From Neospora caninum Liverpool (lineage: Eukaryota; Apicomplexa; Conoidasida; Eucoccidiorida; Sarcocystidae): DNA of 64,000 nucleotides. Below, piece after piece: positions 36,747 to 48,663 of the stretch. Position numbers and translations under genes: made by a program. Position 1 is the stretch's first letter; every line of letters starts with the position of its first letter. The stretch lies in assembly GCF_000208865.1 (NCBI RefSeq), contig NC_018393.1, positions 62,001 to 126,000 on the forward strand, read 5' to 3'. The notes under the pieces were generated by a model that had not been told where the DNA came from, did not search any database, and worked only from the letters and a program-made list of their open reading frames with translations.

Positions 36747-39700
36747 GTCGAGAAGCAGGTAGAGACACGGTTGAAACAAAGAGAGCGGCAGGGCTTTACC
36801 GCGGACAGGCGCCAGGACCACTTGGAACAGACGCGACGTCAAAAAAGGACACACGGAACAGCCGAGAAGGGGAACAGGCAGGCTGGTTTCGAGTCAAGCC
36901 GGGACAGATAACAAATCTGCAGTCTTCGGGAAGAGAAGAAAGGGTCAAATTCCTGCGCCGAAAACAAAAGAGCAAGGCATCAAATAAGCCACGAGAGTGG
37001 ACGAGGGAGGCAGAGACAAACAGACCCGTCTGTCGCAAAGCCAGGAAGAAGAGAAGGGAACAACAACATCCGGAGATAGGGAAGACGAGAGTGGAGAGCA
37101 ACGACTAAAAGGACAGGTGGAGGAGTTGATTCCCGCCGAGAAGAGCCATCGTGACATGGCAGCGATCAACGGAGACACTGTCCCCGGAAAAGCCAGCGTC
37201 TCTCCGCCGGCGACGGTGACGAAAACATGGGAAAACGCGAAACGTGAAGGAGGATAGACAGTGGAGAACAGAGGAGACTTGGAGAGGGAACACTTGAGGG
37301 GAAACTCTGAAAAGACCGCACGTTCCTCTCAGAGAGCAGGAGAGGATGGAACCCCTGTCGATCTTCCCGCGACGTCGAGAAGTCTGCTAGCCAACTACTG
37401 GTACTAGGAAATAGGAGATCGCGTTTCTGGGTGCTACAGCGATTACAAACCTCTGGAGACAGTTTGTTCCCTATGCTCTGCTAACACAATAGAACTTGGA
37501 TCCGGTTCTTGGGAAAACGACTTCCGAACCCCCAATATGGATTGGTACAACGAAGTTACCATATCCTCCGTCCCCTTTTCGTCCGACTGTCTTTGTCGCG
37601 GTTTTCACGGGATGAGCGCGAGGAGATCGGGAAGTGTAAAGAGACAGTGGAGACACGAGGGCGACGCAGGGATGACAGAAGGCAGGCAACGTCTTAACTT
37701 TGTTGCTCTCTTGACCCTTGCCGCGACGAAACAGGTGAGGCAAGGACGATAGTAAGAGGTACGGGACGAAGAGAAAAAACACGACAGGAAAAGCACGGGC
37801 GCGAAGCACGGTCGCACACGGAGAGAGCTGGTCAAGAAAAATGTGGAGAAAGGGAAGAGGTACCAGAACAAGGGATAGAAAGGAAACAACGAAGAAGAGA
37901 AGAAAACGGAGAGGTCAGAATGGGAGAAGTAGGGACATCGGTCTCATTCAAAAATGCAGGTAACAAAGAGGGGCCAGACTAGGGTACAAACGAAGTTGAA
38001 CGCGTGTCAAATGCTGGCGTTGGCCACAGAATGAAAGGGTTGTTCGCCAAGTGAGATGCAAAACAGATAAGCGAAAGCGTACATGCATGTGGCAACGAGT
38101 GAACGGCAGCAAAAACAGTCGTCCGGGTAGCTCTTCATTGGCTTGGCACGTCGGAGAAAAACCGCGCGAGCAGACACATGCAGCGGCTTTTTTTTTACCG
38201 GGAACGAGGTCGCGATACGATCCGAGGGACTTCTGGCCGAATATTTTCTCACGTGCTATACCACATTTTCAGAGAAAATCACATTTCCTTCTAGCTCTGT
38301 CGGGCGAATGAGTGGTACTTTTTCCCTTGATAGCACAGCCGACGAATCCGGTGTGCTTTGACCCCCCGGGCAGAGAAGAGGCACAGGAGCTCGAGTCGCA
38401 CACGATCATGTTTATCATCAGACTTGGCCTCGAAAAGAACATTTGGTACAACGTAGAAGGGTCGCATCACGTGTTTTTATTTAGAGAGAAAAATGCAAAC
38501 ATATTCCGGAAAACCACATCATCAGGTCGTTTCCCCCTGTCGGTATCTCTTCGTACCGGTCCCCGAGTCTCCCTCGTCTTGCAGCCATCGCGCGTCTCCG
38601 CCTTCAGCTGTCTCGTCAGAACTGTTCAGTCGCAGATAGAGACAACACACAGATTGCAGGTCGCAGTTCTTCGCTGTAACGGCTCACGCACTCTTGTTCC
38701 GTTATCTGGTTCGGTGGGCGGCGAGGTAACTCGCGGTCTCTGCCTCCACCCCCAGCCTTTGGTCATCTTCACTGAAAAGAAAACGTCAAGGTAAGCGTTG
38801 GTGACCGCCTGAGAAGCCGAATACAATATACGCCCCTCGATGGGCACAGCTTCGCAGCGCGGGTTTCGCTTCATTGAACCCCCCAGCTCGAGAGATACAG
38901 AGACCGCCAGTTCCCGGCCTGCCTTGTAATGAACCCCGTTGTTTGCGGTCTCATATACCAAAACTCGTGAAGCAATGTGTACAAACAGCCTCTATGAATA
39001 TCTTCAGTGCACATCGTTCTTTTCCTTCCGATTGGAGTGGATTGCCAGCGCGTCTACCGCAGGCTTGTGCCTCGGTAGGCGACAGAAGCACGTAGGGGAA
39101 ACTGCGTGTCGGGCGCACGAGTCAACAACACGACGACGCTTGGGGATCTCAAGGTATACACCACGGCTCTGAAAGCCAACGATCCGGATGGTGTGCTGTG
39201 TTATGACGGGGTCGAAAAAAACAAAGCTTCTGTTCGAGAAGATTTCAGCCTTCAGGACCAGAGACGCACGCTCATGGAGGTGTTGCTGAAGTGGTGAGTA
39301 AAAACAAACGGGAATTGATTTGGCTATAGTGTGTTTCGGCATGCCACTAGACACCCCAAGTCGCAATAGGTTGCACGTCGGGGACTCTCCTGGCTGGTTT
39401 CGCTGTGATTGTTGGGGGTGCAACCCGTTGTGGTTCGCTTCGTGCATGTTTGGTTGAACGTTCTGTACCAGTTCATCTAAAGTCTTCACGCCTATTTGCT
39501 GCACGACAAGTGGTGGGCTTAAGGCTAGTTTAACTGCAGTCAATTGATGCTGGAAGACGGAATCCGCGTATATTTGAAAAGCCAAGCTTTCTGCGTCACC
39601 AGTGGCTGTGCGTCTCCCAGTACGAGATCTACGACTCCCTATTGACTGTATACTTTGGGCCACGCCTTTTTAACACGACGCTGCTTGCACTACAGCCTCC

Positions 39701-41406
39701 GGCGCCCCGTATACGTGGCGAATCGTTTGCTGTTGCCTGATCATCACGCCTGTCGATCCGCCTGGTGTTGTCAACACCCCAAAGCAAAGGAACTGCAAGT
39801 AAAATGGATAAGATCATCTGACATGTGATTTGGAAAACACGACCTTTGAATTTCTTTCGTGCAGTTCAGAGAAGCTTTTGTTTCCTTGCAGTTGGTTCTT
39901 GCTTGCCTCTACCCAATACGCTGCTTTAATTGGCTTTCAAGCACGGGTCCCAGCACCTTCTGTAGCCAGGTTGCGAACCGCGAGCTCTGGAGTCATTTCC
40001 TATTTCGTCCGCCGCGATTGCAAGCTAAGACTGTAAATGGAAGAACGAGTGGAAACAGAAGGCTGGAACGAAACGGTGCATGACAAATCGCGCGCAACAC
40101 AGTCACCTCTTCGATTCTCCGTTTACTCTGGTGTGTTCCCGAACCAAAGGAGTGTCCACAGGGACTACAAACACACGATGCCTTTCAGAATCCCAGCATC
40201 GGATGACGTATCCGGATCGCAATCCATGTCAGTCGTAGACAGAACACGGAGACAGGATGGAAGTAACAGAGACAGCGCACTCCACGGGAGGATTTTGAAC
40301 GACCTGTGGAGAGCTGACCCAAGTGTTGCTTTGTCTGCTTGAGTGCCTGACCTCAGTCTTCTCCTACCAACAAGCATTTTCCCCTTTCCCGACAAATGGG
40401 GGGGGGCATACGAGGAGGCCGATCGAGATTCGTACGACTATCATGTGAAAGCCAGATCTTCGCAAAAATATTCTAAATCCTGCCTGCTACGGAGACTTGT
40501 CTTCTTATTGAGCCCACGTTGTCGCGCCTTTCGTCTTTCTTGGATATTTGTCTGTCCCTTTCGCTCTTTCGTAGCAAGTTTTGGCGCACGCGTGGCACAC
40601 TAGCCGGTACACGTGCCGTGAGGGTTTCCCGTTTCGGAGTTCTTCTCCGGTTACATTGGAGGACGGGACAACCGAGAAAAAACCCATAGCGGGCGCGCCG
40701 GGGGATCGCGCCGCCTGGCCAGCCAAGGGTCCATTTGATAGTTCTTCTTCGAATTCACATTTCCATACAAGTATTTCTCTGTCGCGTTACCGCCTGTGTC
40801 TCCCAGTGCCGGGATGTACCGACGCGTGCATGCGTTGAATTGCCCCAAGGCGGCTGCAACTAGGGGCATGCGGGAGAAGGTCAGCCTCGCACGGTCTCAG
40901 GCTTGACTGAAGATGTTCTTGGCTTATTTCTGGTTTCCCGTCTCTGTTCCCTCCCGAAGCTCCAGTTAACAGGGTGACATTTTGGCCGGAGGCTACTACC
41001 GTTTCGTGCGAGTTCTTTGCTTTGCCGGCTGTCTCATGCTGGCATTTTCGCGGGGAACGCACACCCGAAAACAGAACAGCTGTCGTTTCCAGGAGCTGCA
41101 GGAGATACCTTCTGCCCACGAAGAACAATTCATCTTTCCAGGGACAGGATCTATCTTGCTATTCGTTTTAGCTCCATTTAGGCGCGGAAATTTCTGTCAG
41201 TGATTCTGGCTGAGTGTGCCGATAGGTGAACGGCCCTGGCGTACCCCGTCCATGTCCTCCGTCCACTTTCGCATTTCTTGTTCACTGTTCTACAGAACAA
41301 CTCCCTGCGTTTGTACGCCCTCGTCTCTTTAGGCCTGCGCTTCTCTGGCGTTGACCGTTCCCCTCTTTGTGCTGAGCTTTTTCACAGACACGCTTCTTCC
41401 GCCACC
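36747..41406. other. Long gene-free divergent interval between UBC12 (-) and ERH (+)
   Basis: About 4.7 kb holds the promoters and leaders of two head-to-head genes. From about 36850 to 37950 the + strand is strongly purine-rich, so the UBC12 leader would be pyrimidine-rich. Just before ERH (41220-41406) the + strand is pyrimidine-rich, the matching pattern. The middle (38.0-41.0 kb) is of mixed composition. Open frames at 39004-39663 (-, up to 219 codons, GTG at its first codon), 39106-39297 (+) and 40037-40342 (+, 101 codons) have no family motif or supported partners. A non-coding RNA or a fast-evolving gene could be present. Confidence 0.45.
40827..40833. promoter_or_regulatory. TGCATGC motif upstream of ERH
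   Basis: A palindromic TGCATGC lies about 575 bp upstream of the ERH start codon. It matches the ApiAP2-type motif known from apicomplexan promoters. Function is inferred from sequence and place only. Confidence 0.3.
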
Positions 41407-42732
41407 ATGGTGAGCCCGCTTTGACAGGACAGGCGCGAGACAATGACCGAGAGGATAACGCTGTATTTCGAATTCCGTGGATAGGAAACTTCAGGGGATT
41501 CAATGCCGCCTTGCTTGCGGCCGGTCCTCACTTCGTTACTCAACGACTGGTTCTGTGCGGCCTACTTGGTTTGCCTCGGGGCTCTTCACGGACACAGCCT
41601 GACTTGGGGAGTCGGACAGTTGCTTCGCGTTCTGCCAACGCAGCAGAAAATGTGTGGTTTGAGCATGCAAAGTGTCGAATGGCCGCCTCTTCCGGGGCGT
41701 GTTCGGGTCGTCTGTAGCTGACTGTGTCGATACGTAGATATGTGGACAGGGGGTATGCATATATACGTATACGCGTTTATGCGCTGTTAAAATGGCTACA
41801 GAGTTTACACTTGCGTGTGCAGATGCATGCATCCTTCAGTCTTCGGGTGTGCTTGGATCGCGATTTTCGCGTCTGTCTGCTCTTTTTTCGTCGTTATCTC
41901 CAGAGTCACACGATTCTTCTCGTTCAGTTCTCCGACAGGAAGGACAGTCGAACGTATGTCGACTATGAGTCGGTGCCGCTTGCACTAGATGGTGTTTGCC
42001 AGCTGTACGAACAGGCGCTGAAGGCAACAAATCCCCAACTGAAAAACATCACTTATGATGTGAACGACTTGTTCTCCTACATTGATTCGCTTCGAGACAT
42101 GTGCGCCCTCGTGTAAGTCCTCTCTTCCCACTTCGCGCATCAGTGCAGCATGCAGGTCGGCGACAGCGTTGCTTAAAGCACAAAAAGAAGTCGCGCTGTC
42201 TGACTTAGCAGTGTACCGATCATCAGGGTATCTCGCCTGAATCGCTTAGGAAATAAGCACACTTGTTTTTCCCCCGAAACATTTTTTGTTCGCATTGGCA
42301 GCATCAACTGTATCAACAGGGCGGCGTTTGTTGTCGAACCGTTTCTCCCTCTGTGGGGGTAGCATGGAGAGTGCTCTTAAGCCAAAAGTTCGTTTCCTGT
42401 GTTGTCCAGGAATTGGGGACGAGAGGTTGGCTGGCAACATGAGTTTCTTTACCTAAATATATGCAAATGCGCGGGGGATCGTGTCGACAAACAGGGAAAT
42501 GCTCTGGCTTTCTGCTAACTTCGCAAAGAGACGTACTCGATGATGTAGCGCCAGCGTTTGACTCGGATTGTTTGGCCAGTTTGTATAGGGGCCCCTGTGC
42601 CTTTGCCTTCGTTCTGTCTTCTTTCGCTTTTTTCGTAGGCTGGACCGCCAATCGAATTGTTATGTCCCCCATGACAAACAATGGATAAAAGACCAGGCTT
42701 TTAAGCACCTCAAGAAACAGGCCCACGTGTAG
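41407..42732 (+). CDS. ERH: Enhancer of rudimentary homologue (ERH)
   Basis: Three coding exons, 41407..41409, 41904..42112 and 42639..42732, give 101 residues, close to the 104 of human ERH. The first coding exon is the ATG alone in a strong context (GCCACCATG) and is directly followed by donor GTGAGC. Exon 2 begins SHTILLVQFSDRKDSRTYVD, matching the ERH start SHTILLVQ, and goes on YESVPLALDGVCQLYEQALK and ITYDVNDLFSYIDSL. Exon 3 gives YVPHDKQWIKDQAFKHLKKQ and a stop. ERH is a small nuclear homodimeric protein that works with RNA-binding and elimination factors in splicing, RNA decay and transcription control in other eukaryotes. Its partner proteins in this organism are not visible here. 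Confidence 0.95.
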
Positions 42733-45700
42733 ACGGACATGATACTCCGACAACGACAACTTTGGAGTACAGACTGTGGAAGAGAGCGCCTCGAGCCGTG
42801 CTGTCAGATAATCTCGTAGAAAATCCACAGTGTCACCACGAATGGATATCCATACATACGGCTTACAGATATTTGCGTACGTTTATGAGCACACATGCAT
42901 TTGGCGTTTTGCACTGTGTATGTACCTTCATGCGTTTGGTGTACCTGTCGGCTGGCTGACTCTCGAGGTGTGGAGGGCGAGCGTGGATGCGAGATTCCCG
43001 TGTCACCATTTTATGGAGCGTGAGGGCAGGCATTTTCCGTTGGTGGAAAATAGTTAAGGTAGGCTTCCTGGCAGTCTACGGGAAAAGCGGGAAACAATGG
43101 TATTTACTCAAATGGGGAAACGTATTTTGCGGAAGGGATATGTGTGGCTGTCTTCTGTGGGCCGAACGGTTCCCGGCTTTTGTCGCTGGAACTGAGGACG
43201 TGGACGTTTTGAAAGTTTCAAAAATGTGCTACAGGCAAATGCCCTTTCCTACAGGTCTCTGAAAATTGTCAAAGTGGCTCCGCGTCGTACCTACGAAATA
43301 CACTTCTCTCACCGTTGCTTAGTGGGGAGAGTCGTTCCGTCGCAACACTTCGTTGGCTATCTCGCTCCGAACAGGATTAAACTAGACTGCTGTATTGCGT
43401 GGTAGCGTGGCCTCGCGTGCCTCGCGCATTCTGGTCGAGACTTCACGTTGTAGTCTGCACTCTCTGGATCTCTGGGCGGTGGGGCTCGAATTTTTCGGAA
43501 TCCAGTGATTCAGTGCGTCCATCAGAAAGTGCAGTCTCCAAGGCCTTGCGTCGTGACTTCCACGCAAACGTTCAGAAGTCTTTGGAGCTCAGTACGTGAT
43601 TAAACAGCAGAACTATAAAGTGGTGCAACCCTTGAGATACAAGCAGGGAACCGACAGCACCCCTGGGAGAATGAGTCACGTTGATGGCACAGGGGGAGCC
43701 TAGGGGAGTAAGTGGCTTCTGTTCCTTAGTCGGTAAAGGAGAAATGGTTGGCGCATTGTTTCCCGTGGGAGTTCACTCCCCGAACAGCTGTAAGGGAAGG
43801 TGCGAGGTCCCCGCCTTAATCGATAGCGAAGCAGACATCGTACGGGGAACCTGTTGAAAGCCCTGCAGTCGTTTGCCGAGTGGCACAGGCACAGCATGTT
43901 TATTACGAGCGAACACGGTCATCGGATTCTGCGTACTCTCTAGGAAAACACGTCACTCTTTGGAGTGGAAAGTGCTTTCGAGCGGCTTCTGCCTAGGGTC
44001 ATCTGAGGTAGATACCCCGAGAGCCCGTCCCTCTGTTGTCACCGGTGCGACATTAACAAACACGAATGTAGACACCCAGTGAGGCGCCTGTGGCTTTCTC
44101 TTCTGGGGTTTCCAGCACTGTTTTGTGCCGGCCAGCGGGCCCTGTGACACACAGGGAGGCGTCACGCCGCGCAAGGGCCCCGGGTAAACAATGCGCGAAA
44201 AGGCATTGTCTGTGTCGATTGCTTGACTGCACTCGATGCCCGTCCAGCGTACTGCCGATAGATTTTGATGAATTCGCACCGTGAAACTGTTTTGTCAGCC
44301 TCAAGTTACAAGGAACTTCACTTCCACCCAAGTAGCTCCGATGCCAATTATGTGTTCGGGATTGGAAAAATCGACAGGAACAATTCTGCAGAAGTGAAGG
44401 GGAACATCAAGCTGAGGGGGCGCCGCGAAACGACACTTGCTGGTTTATCCGCGAGAGAAGCTGTAAAAAAAAGACGACACAACGGCGTCGGAAGCGGGGA
44501 AAATCTCATTAACCGGGAAGCGACTGGCACTGCTAACCCCGGGCTTCTGCTCGTCGAATCCCATGCCGTAGAAGGTTCGCTAAAACAGTTGACGACAAGC
44601 GGCGAACAGTGTGCTGATGTGGGGCAAAACAACCAGGCTGGGGAGCCAGCATCCCGGTGCCAAAATCAGGTCTTTCACTAAACATAGGTAAGCTCAGGGT
44701 CGACACGATCGATGTGAGCGCTTGATCATTCTCAGGTTTGTGCGTCTCACTTGTTTAACCAAGGTCTGTTGAAATCTTGCTCGTTGATTGAGGAACCGAC
44801 AGGCAAACTACGCAAGAACGAGAACACCACCGCGTAGAAAGATGAGCACAGCGGATACTTTTATCTCTAGCGTTCCCGTCTTTGTGTCTGCGCGTATAGA
44901 ACCGAACGGCACATGTTTCTGGCAACGGCATTTGGGCATGACGCCAGCGATCACGCGCCTGACGTGCTCTGAGACTGCAAAGGAGAAACTGCCCACGCGC
45001 GCTGTTGGTGGGGCTAAAACGAAAGAAAAGTGGCAACTTTCTCTACATATGGAAGTGGTGAGAAAAGCAAAGCATCCGACAGCAATCGTGGCTGACAAAT
45101 CGCTTCTGGGGCTCCAGGTGAAAGCGCAGCCGTTTCCTGGAGTTAGTCTATCGAGCCTTCAATTTTCTCTTTTGGAAGGCATTTCGAAAAATGAGGGAAA
45201 TGCAGCCTAAACGACTCCTTACTACTGCTCACTTAGCGGCCGCAGACATCCACGTTCATGTGTTAAAGGGATCTTTTCAGGTCTTGTGTGTTTGCTTGTG
45301 CTTCTTTTGATGCCGGTCATCTCTCTCCTCTTTTTCTTTCTTCGATGCTGGCTCTAGTGTATACGGATTCGCTGCTAGAAAAGTAAATCTTGTAACGGCA
45401 CTACTCCATAGTCTTACTCTCTCCGTTAAGTTCTTGCATAGGAGGGTAAACAACGAAAACGGCGTCATGCCCTTACGTGCTGCTCAGAGTTCCAATGGAG
45501 AACATCTGTTTCAGTTTCTCTCCACCGTAAGGCGAAGCTCTGCGGGGCAGCTACTGAACGGGCACTGGACTCTGAGCACCTCGAACTCACGTACACATTA
45601 CAGCAATCACGTGTTTGTTAAGAAAGAATCTCAGCAGGATGCTCTGCTCTGTTCGTAAACCTTCATCCACACCTGCGAGCTACTCGTCACGATACGGACC

Positions 45701-46285
45701 TTTTTGTCGCTGTCGACGGGATGTGTCCACCTCCCAAGATACGGGGGCAGATACCCGAACCCGTGAGGGTTTTTTGTTCGTGGACCTTCGTCATGTGCAG
45801 TATATGATGCTGAGCTGCCCATGGTGCACATGCCTTTTAAATCTGTGGTGTGCCAGAGACACGGAAGTCTGTGGAGGGCACGCTTTCCAGCACGCTCGTT
45901 TTCTCAGAGCCGTCAGCACCACTTCTTGATCCTTTCTCGTGAGGTTCAAGCCTGGCTTGTTGACCAGACGCAGACCTTCGTGCAATGTTTCACTTCTCTC
46001 ATCCGGCCATCGGTCCGTATTCCACGTATAACTCATGACCCGAACAGGATTCTCGAAACGGCTGTGTTCTTCGGCGAGAATCTGGCGCCTTGGTTCGGAT
46101 TCTGTATTGGCAGCGTTTGTTAGCCGCCCGCGAAGCTGCAGGAAAAGCTTCGGTGCATCTTTCTGGCTTCTAATGAAGGACGTCAGACGTCCACGCACGA
46201 TCGAAAGAGCCTTGCTCACACCGCACTGTTCTGTGGTGTTCTGCACGATCGGGACCCTTGGCGAAATTCTTTCCCACAGCACAGA
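42733..46285. other. Gene-poor stretch after ERH
   Basis: About 3.6 kb between two plus-strand genes. It should hold the ERH 3' UTR and any upstream parts of the 46286 gene. Two plus-strand frames are noticeable: 44268-44681 (137 codons from an ATG) and 44842-45210 (122 codons from an ATG with A at -3; an inner GTGAGA could be a donor). A minus-strand frame of 163 codons lies at 45791-46282. None shows a known domain, signal peptide or membrane segment, and I could not connect them. They are not called as genes. Confidence 0.4.
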
Positions 46286-47134
46286 ATGAATGACTCGCTC
46301 GGCCTTCCGCCCGGCTTCGTGCCTCCCTCCGGATGGGTCGTGGTATCTCCAACGACGGGGGAGATACTCCTGCGTGAAGGCAAATTAAACGGTAAGCTAG
46401 TCTATTCCCCTGTGCCACATGTGACCAGAACCTCACAAAATGTCCGCCTTTCCACCAGTTCGCCACCAAAGCAAGACAGAGTCGTGAGTGGATCGGTTGC
46501 ACTGACTGCCCTGTCTTGTGTCGTCATCTTGCTGGCTCTCGTGAGAATCTGCATGCGTCGGTGGGCGCAGTATGACGAGAAGAAAGCTGAGAGAAAAAGG
46601 AGACAAGAAAGAGAAAGGCGACGCAGGCAAACGGAAGACGATGCAGAAGGGCTCAGACCGCTTCGAGCGCACCCAGAGGGAGAGACAGATTGGGCCCGCG
46701 AGAGAAGATCGCATCCTCCCGAACGCTCTGTTCATAGCTTCGCCTTTGACAGTTGGGACAACCCGCCCTATCGGGCCTGGAACAGTAGGCGGTGGGCACC
46801 GAAGACCGGGCGAGCTGCCAGATGGACGCCGGCAGGACGACTGAGGCGACGACACGCCCATTTCTATTCGAGACCACGAGATAGGTCGATGCGTCCTCGG
46901 GAGTATCGCGGCAGGGATCGGGAACGGCGAAACCGCCGAAATTTCCGCCGAACCGAAGCATGGGGCCGAGAGAACTTGGAAAACCGGACGGCATTAGACC
47001 GTGATCGCCGGGGACGGAAATACCGGCGTAGGCACAGGAAGAAGAGAGAAAAAGAGCCAGGGGAGAAGGGTTTCCTTGACGGTGTGCTCTTTCGCTTGCT
47101 CATGATGAATGTGTTTCCTCCCCTTGCACGGTAA
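46286..47134 (+). CDS. Predicted single-pass membrane protein with Arg-rich tail, unrecognised
   Basis: This is an open frame of 282 codons from an ATG with A at -3 to TAA. Residues 1-65 include a Pro/Gly segment (LPPGFVPPSGWVVV). Residues about 68-89 (SGSVALTALSCVVILLALVR) form one hydrophobic membrane segment. The remainder, about 190 residues, is very rich in Arg, Glu and Lys, ending with a short hydrophobic stretch (LFRLLMMNVFPPLAR). The basic side just after the membrane segment suggests the tail is cytosolic. A good acceptor (TTTCCCACAG) ends 6 bases before the ATG and is in frame with it, so this may be the last exon of a longer gene whose upstream exon could supply a signal peptide. 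I do not recognise the family. Confidence 0.5.
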   Translation: MNDSLGLPPGFVPPSGWVVVSPTTGEILLREGKLNGKLVYSPVPHVTRTSQNVRLSTSSPPKQDRVVSGSVALTALSCVVILLALVRICMRRWAQYDEKKAERKRRQERERRRRQTEDDAEGLRPLRAHPEGETDWARERRSHPPERSVHSFAFDSWDNPPYRAWNSRRWAPKTGRAARWTPAGRLRRRHAHFYSRPRDRSMRPREYRGRDRERRNRRNFRRTEAWGRENLENRTALDRDRRGRKYRRRHRKKREKEPGEKGFLDGVLFRLLMMNVFPPLAR

Positions 47135-48663
47135 AGCAAGACTCGTTGAGAAACTTTCCCACGTTCTGTTCGCCCTGCTAGACTAGGTGCGTCGCTAACA
47201 ATCGAGAGGATCATCCACACAGCTAAAGGCCCAATTTTCAAACACTCTTGAGAGATGGTCGAAGAAAGAAGACTTCAAACGCGTTTCCGTTTTCGAGAAT
47301 CACCACGCGCTCCTTACACGACCCAGAAGTTTCCGTGAGTAGCAGGTGCCGTGAAGTTGCCCCCACTTTTAAGAATCTCAGAGACTGGCGATGATCCCAA
47401 TCCTTTCTCGGGTGTCTACAGCCCTTCCCAGTTTGACAACGCCACTAAAAACTGATCTGCCTACGACTGTAGATGCGTCATCGCCTCCTGACAGAAAGGG
47501 AGTCGCTGCTAAGTAGGAAGCGAACAGAGAGGAGGCTCGTTCTTCACGCCCCAGAGCGCTCCACTCCGAAGCAGGAAAACACTGAAGAATGCGGAACTAT
47601 CTAAGGGCTTCTCACTGTGTTCTGGCGTCCTGTGCATGCCGGTTGAAATCAGGCCAGGGACATCGTAAAAAAACTATATACATCAGCTTGTTCTTAAGGC
47701 TGCCTTGGGCATTGAAACTCACACAGAGTTCAGCCCTGCATGCTTTAACTCAGTTAATTAGTATTAGGTTTCATACTCTGTACCAGCCGATCTAAATTCG
47801 CAATGCCTTGCCGTTTATAGAAATCTAGTAATGCTTGTCAAGATCCTAATCGTCCAACCATCAGGTAGCGTAAGTTTCTCCTCTATGAATTTTCGTGTCA
47901 ACTGTCACGAGGAAGGGAACCCCGTCTGGAAGTGAACAGCGGGATCTCATGCCCTCTGCAAAAACAGTGCTCAGCCTCTCGAGAGTCATGCAGAGTGACA
48001 TGAAGGGAAATGAGACCGACAGGGAGTTTGGTTTGCACTTCGAACGCCTGAGGAGCTCAGCGACCTCAGGAGCAGAGAATGGGACAACGGCAGCTTGCGA
48101 TTGAAAACCGACGGAACAGTGACCCGGAGAAAATACCAGAAGGGCAATCAGCGCCGTGCGACAATTGGAAGGAAACGCCACAAAGCAAGAAAACACGGGA
48201 AAGCCCCACTTTTTGCTTCACTATCCGCAGGAAATAAGAACGCCACGAAAAAAGAGAGATGTTCGAAATGTGACGCTGCGAGCACGCTCACTGGCGCACT
48301 GTACAGTCCAAACGGGCCAGGCGCCAAGCCACACACTGGCAAGACGTCCTTTCTCTCGTCTCCGCTCGGCAAGAACGCCGGGCCTTCTTCCTGTCAGTCT
48401 TCTGCTTCTTTCCCTCGAAGGAATGCATCTTAGACCCTTCCTTTGTCTGTGTCACGCGTATCTATATGCATTATATATATATATATATATATATATATAC
48501 GCGTATATACATCTGTCCGTGTTCGCGTCTCTGACAACACAGAGAGGAGATATGTGGGGTCGTATCCCTTCTAGTTTATCGCGGAGTCTCGACTTAGCCA
48601 TAAAATAGCCATAAAAGAGTGATGCTGTGCCTCCGTTTACATTTGTGCGTAAGTGCATGCTTC
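47135..48663. other. Intergenic stretch between convergent genes, with a TA microsatellite
   Basis: This 1.5 kb lies between the 46286 gene (+) and the stop of SEC11 (-), so it should contain both 3' UTRs. It includes a (TA)14 tract at 48472-48499. Short open frames of 110-150 codons near 48095-48608 read through the microsatellite and are not convincing. Confidence 0.5.
48472..48499. repeat. (TA)14 microsatellite
   Basis: Twenty-eight bases of uninterrupted TA, followed by a short related tract (ACGCGTATATAC). It is non-coding, about 165 bp past the SEC11 stop codon. Confidence 0.95.

Noticed and set aside
39004..39663. A 219-codon minus-strand gene
   Set aside because: It opens at GTG, has no domain or splice partner, and overlaps other open frames.
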